Below, piece by piece: positions 4,798 through 7,222 of a stretch of DNA of 7,222 bases. Below the pieces are notes generated by a model. It was given only the letters and a program-made list of their open reading frames with translations, was not told where the DNA came from and made no database searches. The DNA comes from Bacillota bacterium (GTDB lineage: Bacteria > Bacillota > Clostridia > Tissierellales > Peptoniphilaceae), in NCBI GenBank assembly GCA_023442495.1, contig JAEZZB010000016.1, forward strand, positions 1-7,222, written 5' to 3'. How positions within the stretch are numbered: the stretch's first letter is position 1; each line of letters starts with the position of its first letter. A program made the position numbers and the translations under genes.

Positions 4798-6114
4798 CTA
4801 TTTATCTTTCAATTGTAATTCTCTTACTTGTCTCTTACCTTCTCTAAAAGTTTCAACAAGTGGTATATGTGACGGACAAATATATGAGCATAATCCACAA
4901 TCAATACATGCCATTAAATCATTAGCTTTTGCTTCCATTATTTCACCATTTCTAATTAATTGTTCCAAATTGAATGGTTGTAAATATACTGGACATGCTT
5001 CAACACATGCTGCACATTTAATACAAGGTTCTTGATCTGGATATTCACTTTCTTCCAACGAAAGCGCCAATACTCCATTTGTTGGTTTTTCAAGAGGTAT
5101 TTCAAAATTTTCTAATGCAATACCCATCATTGGCCCACCTAGAATAAATTTAGACACAGCTTTATCCATTCCACCTACATATTCAATCGCAGATGATAAA
5201 GGTGTTCCAAATCTCACTAAAGCATTTAATTTTTCTTTCATTGCTTCACCTGAGAATGTTACTATTCTTTCGTATAAAGGTTTATTATGTACCACTGCTT
5301 GAGCTATTGAATATGCAGTTGTCGCATTTGATACAACACAACCTACAACTGCTGGTAATTGTCCAAAAGGTACTACTTTCCCAGTTGCAACTTGTATAAC
5401 TCTTTTTTCATCACCTTGTGGATATTTAGCTTTAGCAACTACAATAGTAATATTTGAATCATTAGCTACAGCTTCTTGCATCGCTTTGATTGCTTGAGGT
5501 TTATCATCTTCAATAAGAATATATCCTCTTTTTGCATTCACCACTTTCATTTCTATTTTTAATCCTGTTACAATATCCTTTGAGAAATTTCTCATCATTG
5601 TATCGTCGGATGTTAAATATGGTTCACATTCAGCACTATTAATAATTACATCTTCAATTGGTTCTTTTGGTGTCAATTTTATAGATGTTGGGAATGATGC
5701 TCCACCTAAACCTGTTATGCCGGCTTCATCAATAATATTAATGATTTCTTCATTTGACATAGCTGTATAATCTCTATTCATAACTTCATAAGCTAATTCG
5801 TCCTTATGATCATTTTCGATAAATATACAAACTGTATTTCCACGTGTAGCAGAAGACTTTTCAATTTTTACAACCTTGCCTGATACACTTGAGTGCACAT
5901 TTGCTGAAATAGCCCCTACCTTTTCTCCTATCTTTTGACCTACTTTTACATAATCTCCTACTTCAACAATAGGATTTGCAGGTGTACCGATGTGTTGTAA
6001 CATTGGTAACTTAATAATATCTGGTGTTGGCATTTCTATGTACTTATTTCCTCGGCTCAATTCCTTATGACTATGGATATGATACCCTTGTTTAAATGTT
6101 TTTTTAAACACCAT
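4798..6114 (-). CDS. rnfC: Rnf complex NADH-interacting iron-sulfur subunit RnfC
   Basis: This is the cytosolic peripheral subunit that exchanges electrons with NAD(H), 438 residues and of normal length. An N-terminal barrel/lipoyl-like region (about 30-100) is followed by the nucleotide/FMN-binding core with GLGGASFPT (135-143), NSAECEPYL (159-167) and YPQGDEKR (231-238). Two ferredoxin-type [4Fe-4S] motifs close the protein: C364-x2-C367-x2-C370-x3-C374-P and C403-x2-C406-x2-C409-x3-C413-P. All eight ligands are present, unlike the stripped RnfA and RnfE. It is the first gene of the operon, with AGGAG upstream of the ATG and an extended -10 promoter. rnfD follows after 8 bases. Its intact state shows that NADH chemistry has been kept. 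Confidence 0.97.
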   Translation of the reverse strand: MVFKKTFKQGYHIHSHKELSRGNKYIEMPTPDIIKLPMLQHIGTPANPIVEVGDYVKVGQKIGEKVGAISANVHSSVSGKVVKIEKSSATRGNTVCIFIENDHKDELAYEVMNRDYTAMSNEEIINIIDEAGITGLGGASFPTSIKLTPKEPIEDVIINSAECEPYLTSDDTMMRNFSKDIVTGLKIEMKVVNAKRGYILIEDDKPQAIKAMQEAVANDSNITIVVAKAKYPQGDEKRVIQVATGKVVPFGQLPAVVGCVVSNATTAYSIAQAVVHNKPLYERIVTFSGEAMKEKLNALVRFGTPLSSAIEYVGGMDKAVSKFILGGPMMGIALENFEIPLEKPTNGVLALSLEESEYPDQEPCIKCAACVEACPVYLQPFNLEQLIRNGEIMEAKANDLMACIDCGLCSYICPSHIPLVETFREGKRQVRELQLKDK

Positions 6115-6160
6115 ATGTACTCTCCTTTTTTGATTAATATATAACTTTATAGTCCACTAT

Positions 6161-6169
6161 ATTATATCA
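6161..6169 (-). promoter_or_regulatory. Probable extended -10 promoter of the rnf operon
   Basis: On the minus strand this reads TGATATAAT, an extended -10 (TGn followed by a perfect TATAAT). A run of A residues lies in the -35 region (around 6181-6189) and there is no clear TTGACA. Initiation near 6154 would give a leader of about 40 bases before the rnfC ATG, carrying the AGGAG site. No convincing repressor operator is visible. Confidence 0.55.
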
Positions 6170-6240
6170 TAAACTAAACGTTTTTTTTTGTATTTATGAA
6201 TATATATTAAAATAATCATCTTGTCGACTAAAAGTTACAA

Positions 6241-6284
6241 TAGATAAAATGGACATTACTCTAAAATCATAAGTAATGTCCATT
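6241..6284 (-). terminator. Intrinsic terminator after the lytic transglycosylase gene
   Basis: On the minus strand AATGGACATTACT and AGTAATGTCCATT form a perfect 13-bp stem (6272-6284 with 6248-6260) around an 11-base loop. A T-rich tail (TTATCTA) follows. It starts 16 bases after the stop codon at 6301-6303 and separates the coaE/transglycosylase unit from the rnf promoter. Confidence 0.75.
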
Positions 6285-6300
6285 CATTTTGTATATTAAA

Positions 6301-6930
6301 TTAAAATAAATCTAATATAAATGTCTTATATAAATTCCAAGCTATTAGCCATCTACTATCTTTTTCTGGTTTATAGTAAATATCGTATATTTCCTTATTT
6401 AAATAATATTGTTTTTTTACTTTATTTATATAATTTCTAGTTTCTGAGAATGGGATATTTTCATAATCTTTTACATCACCTGTTAATATTCCCTCTTTTA
6501 TCCACAAATCAACATTACCAAATCCTGCGTTATATGCCATTACAGCGTAATCTACGGATTTGTAATAATTAATTAAATAATCTAAATAGTAAACGCCATA
6601 TCTAATATTTGTTTCGGGATCATATAGATTTTCATCTTCATATTCTTCACCTAATCTATTTGCTATCCACTCACCAGTATCAGTAGTTATTTGCATTAAT
6701 CCCTTTGCATCTGCATGAGATTTCGCTTCCGAATTAAATCCACTTTCAGCCTTAATAACTGATGCAACTAATTCTTTTTCAACTCCATATTCTTGTGAAT
6801 ACTTTTCAATAAATTCAATATATGGTTTATGATTATCTTTAACTGTTGCAAATAATATTAAATATCCCAATGCAAATAATATAATAATTATTATTAATAA
6901 TAGTACCAGTAATCTCTTAATTACTTTCAT
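6301..6930 (-). CDS. Membrane-anchored lytic transglycosylase (SLT domain)
   Basis: A 209-residue protein that cleaves peptidoglycan glycan strands, acting outside the cytoplasmic membrane. One N-terminal hydrophobic segment (about 7-29) anchors it. The Slt-type transglycosylase domain (GH23-like) follows, with the catalytic glutamate in AESGFN (Glu62), GLMQI (77-81), NIRYG (108-112) and AYNAG (132-136), the standard motif order of the family. Length suits a minimal single-domain enzyme with no cell-wall-binding repeats. The ATG at 6928-6930 has AAAGG about 10 bases upstream and lies within the coaE 3' end (14-base overlap), so the two are translated from one transcript. coaE followed by a small SLT gene is a common arrangement in clostridial relatives. 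Confidence 0.93.
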   Translation of the reverse strand: MKVIKRLLVLLLIIIIILFALGYLILFATVKDNHKPYIEFIEKYSQEYGVEKELVASVIKAESGFNSEAKSHADAKGLMQITTDTGEWIANRLGEEYEDENLYDPETNIRYGVYYLDYLINYYKSVDYAVMAYNAGFGNVDLWIKEGILTGDVKDYENIPFSETRNYINKVKKQYYLNKEIYDIYYKPEKDSRWLIAWNLYKTFILDLF

Positions 6931-7222
6931 ATATTTTTAACCTTTCATCAATCTGCTCATAAAGATATTCTAAATTTCTATCATTGTATAAAATAAAATT
7001 GGCATATTTTATTTTTTCATCTATTTTCATTTGAGCATCTATTCTAATATTTGCTTCTTCTTCACTAAAATTATTTCTCTTTTTCAATCTTTCAAATTGA
7101 AGATTTCTATCAACATATACTAGCCAAATTTCGTCAAGGTGAATATTCCATTTTTCATCTCTAATAAATTCGATTAATAATGCAATATCTAGAAAAATAA
7201 TTTTTTCATCAGAAATTTCTAT
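6917..7222 (-). CDS. coaE: Dephospho-CoA kinase, C-terminal part (5' partial)
   Basis: The last 101 residues of CoaE, which phosphorylates dephospho-CoA with ATP in the final step of coenzyme A synthesis in the cytosol. The visible part begins inside the core with FLDIALLIE, corresponding to the family's D-x-PLL-x-E segment (here Ala replaces the usual Pro). It continues with EIWLVYVDRNLQFERLKKRN and SEEEANIRIDAQMKIDEKIKYA, typical CoaE lid and C-terminal signatures. The N-terminal P-loop lies beyond the right edge. The frame ends at TAA (6917-6919), 14 bases inside the following transglycosylase gene. Confidence 0.93.
   Translation of the reverse strand: MEISDEKIIFLDIALLIEFIRDEKWNIHLDEIWLVYVDRNLQFERLKKRNNFSEEEANIRIDAQMKIDEKIKYANFILYNDRNLEYLYEQIDERLKIYESN

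Noticed and set aside
6221..6240. Possible Rex (redox repressor) operator upstream of rnfC, TTGT...ACAA
   Set aside because: Only the outer TTGT/ACAA arms match. The spacing is two bases longer than the usual Rex site, the inner arms do not pair, and it lies well upstream of the predicted -10.

Overview
The window is very AT-rich (codons end mostly in A or T). It has tightly packed genes, strong AGGAGG-type ribosome binding sites and a Firmicutes-style coaE/lytic transglycosylase pair. This points to a low-GC anaerobic Bacillota. A fermentative Clostridia/Tissierellia-type anaerobe would fit, but the species cannot be read from the window. Apart from a transposase tail and a probable small RNA at the left edge, every gene is on the minus strand.

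Layout from left to right. Bases 2-121 (+) are the last 39 codons of a DDE transposase, overlapped and followed by a large imperfect palindrome (101-221). Bases 122-549 carry no protein gene, but they hold a near-consensus promoter (294-322), three consecutive helices and a strong intrinsic terminator (438-479). Together these look like a free-standing, structured small RNA of about 150 nt. Bases 550-1044 (-) encode a 164-residue four-helix membrane protein of unknown function, with its own probable promoter. Bases 1171-6114 (-) are one compact five-gene operon, rnfC-rnfD-rnfG-rnfE-rnfA, with a promoter before rnfC and a terminator touching the rnfA stop codon. Bases 6301-7222 (-) hold a membrane-anchored lytic transglycosylase that overlaps the 3' end of coaE, closed by its own terminator.

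The rnf operon is the centre of interest because it is not a normal Rnf (ferredoxin:NAD+ oxidoreductase). (1) rnfB, the ferredoxin-facing iron-sulfur subunit that normally ends the rnfCDGEAB operon, is absent, and a terminator stands in its place. (2) RnfA and RnfE contain no cysteine at all. The four family-conserved cysteines that hold the intramembrane [2Fe-2S] cluster are replaced by Asn25, Asn113 (RnfA), Val22 and Ser105 (RnfE). (3) RnfG is 506 residues instead of about 200 and has three FMN-binding domains, each with an SGAT flavinylation motif. (4) RnfC keeps its nucleotide/flavin motif and all eight [4Fe-4S] cysteines, and RnfD keeps its FMN-binding threonine.

The losses all lie on the ferredoxin/RnfB/[2Fe-2S] branch, while the NADH-RnfC-RnfD-RnfG branch is kept and enlarged. 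My inference is that this is a derived complex that moves electrons from cytosolic NADH through RnfC and RnfD onto a three-flavin extracytosolic arm, and then to an unknown external acceptor. The motif differences are read directly from the sequence. The electron route and physiological role are hypotheses.
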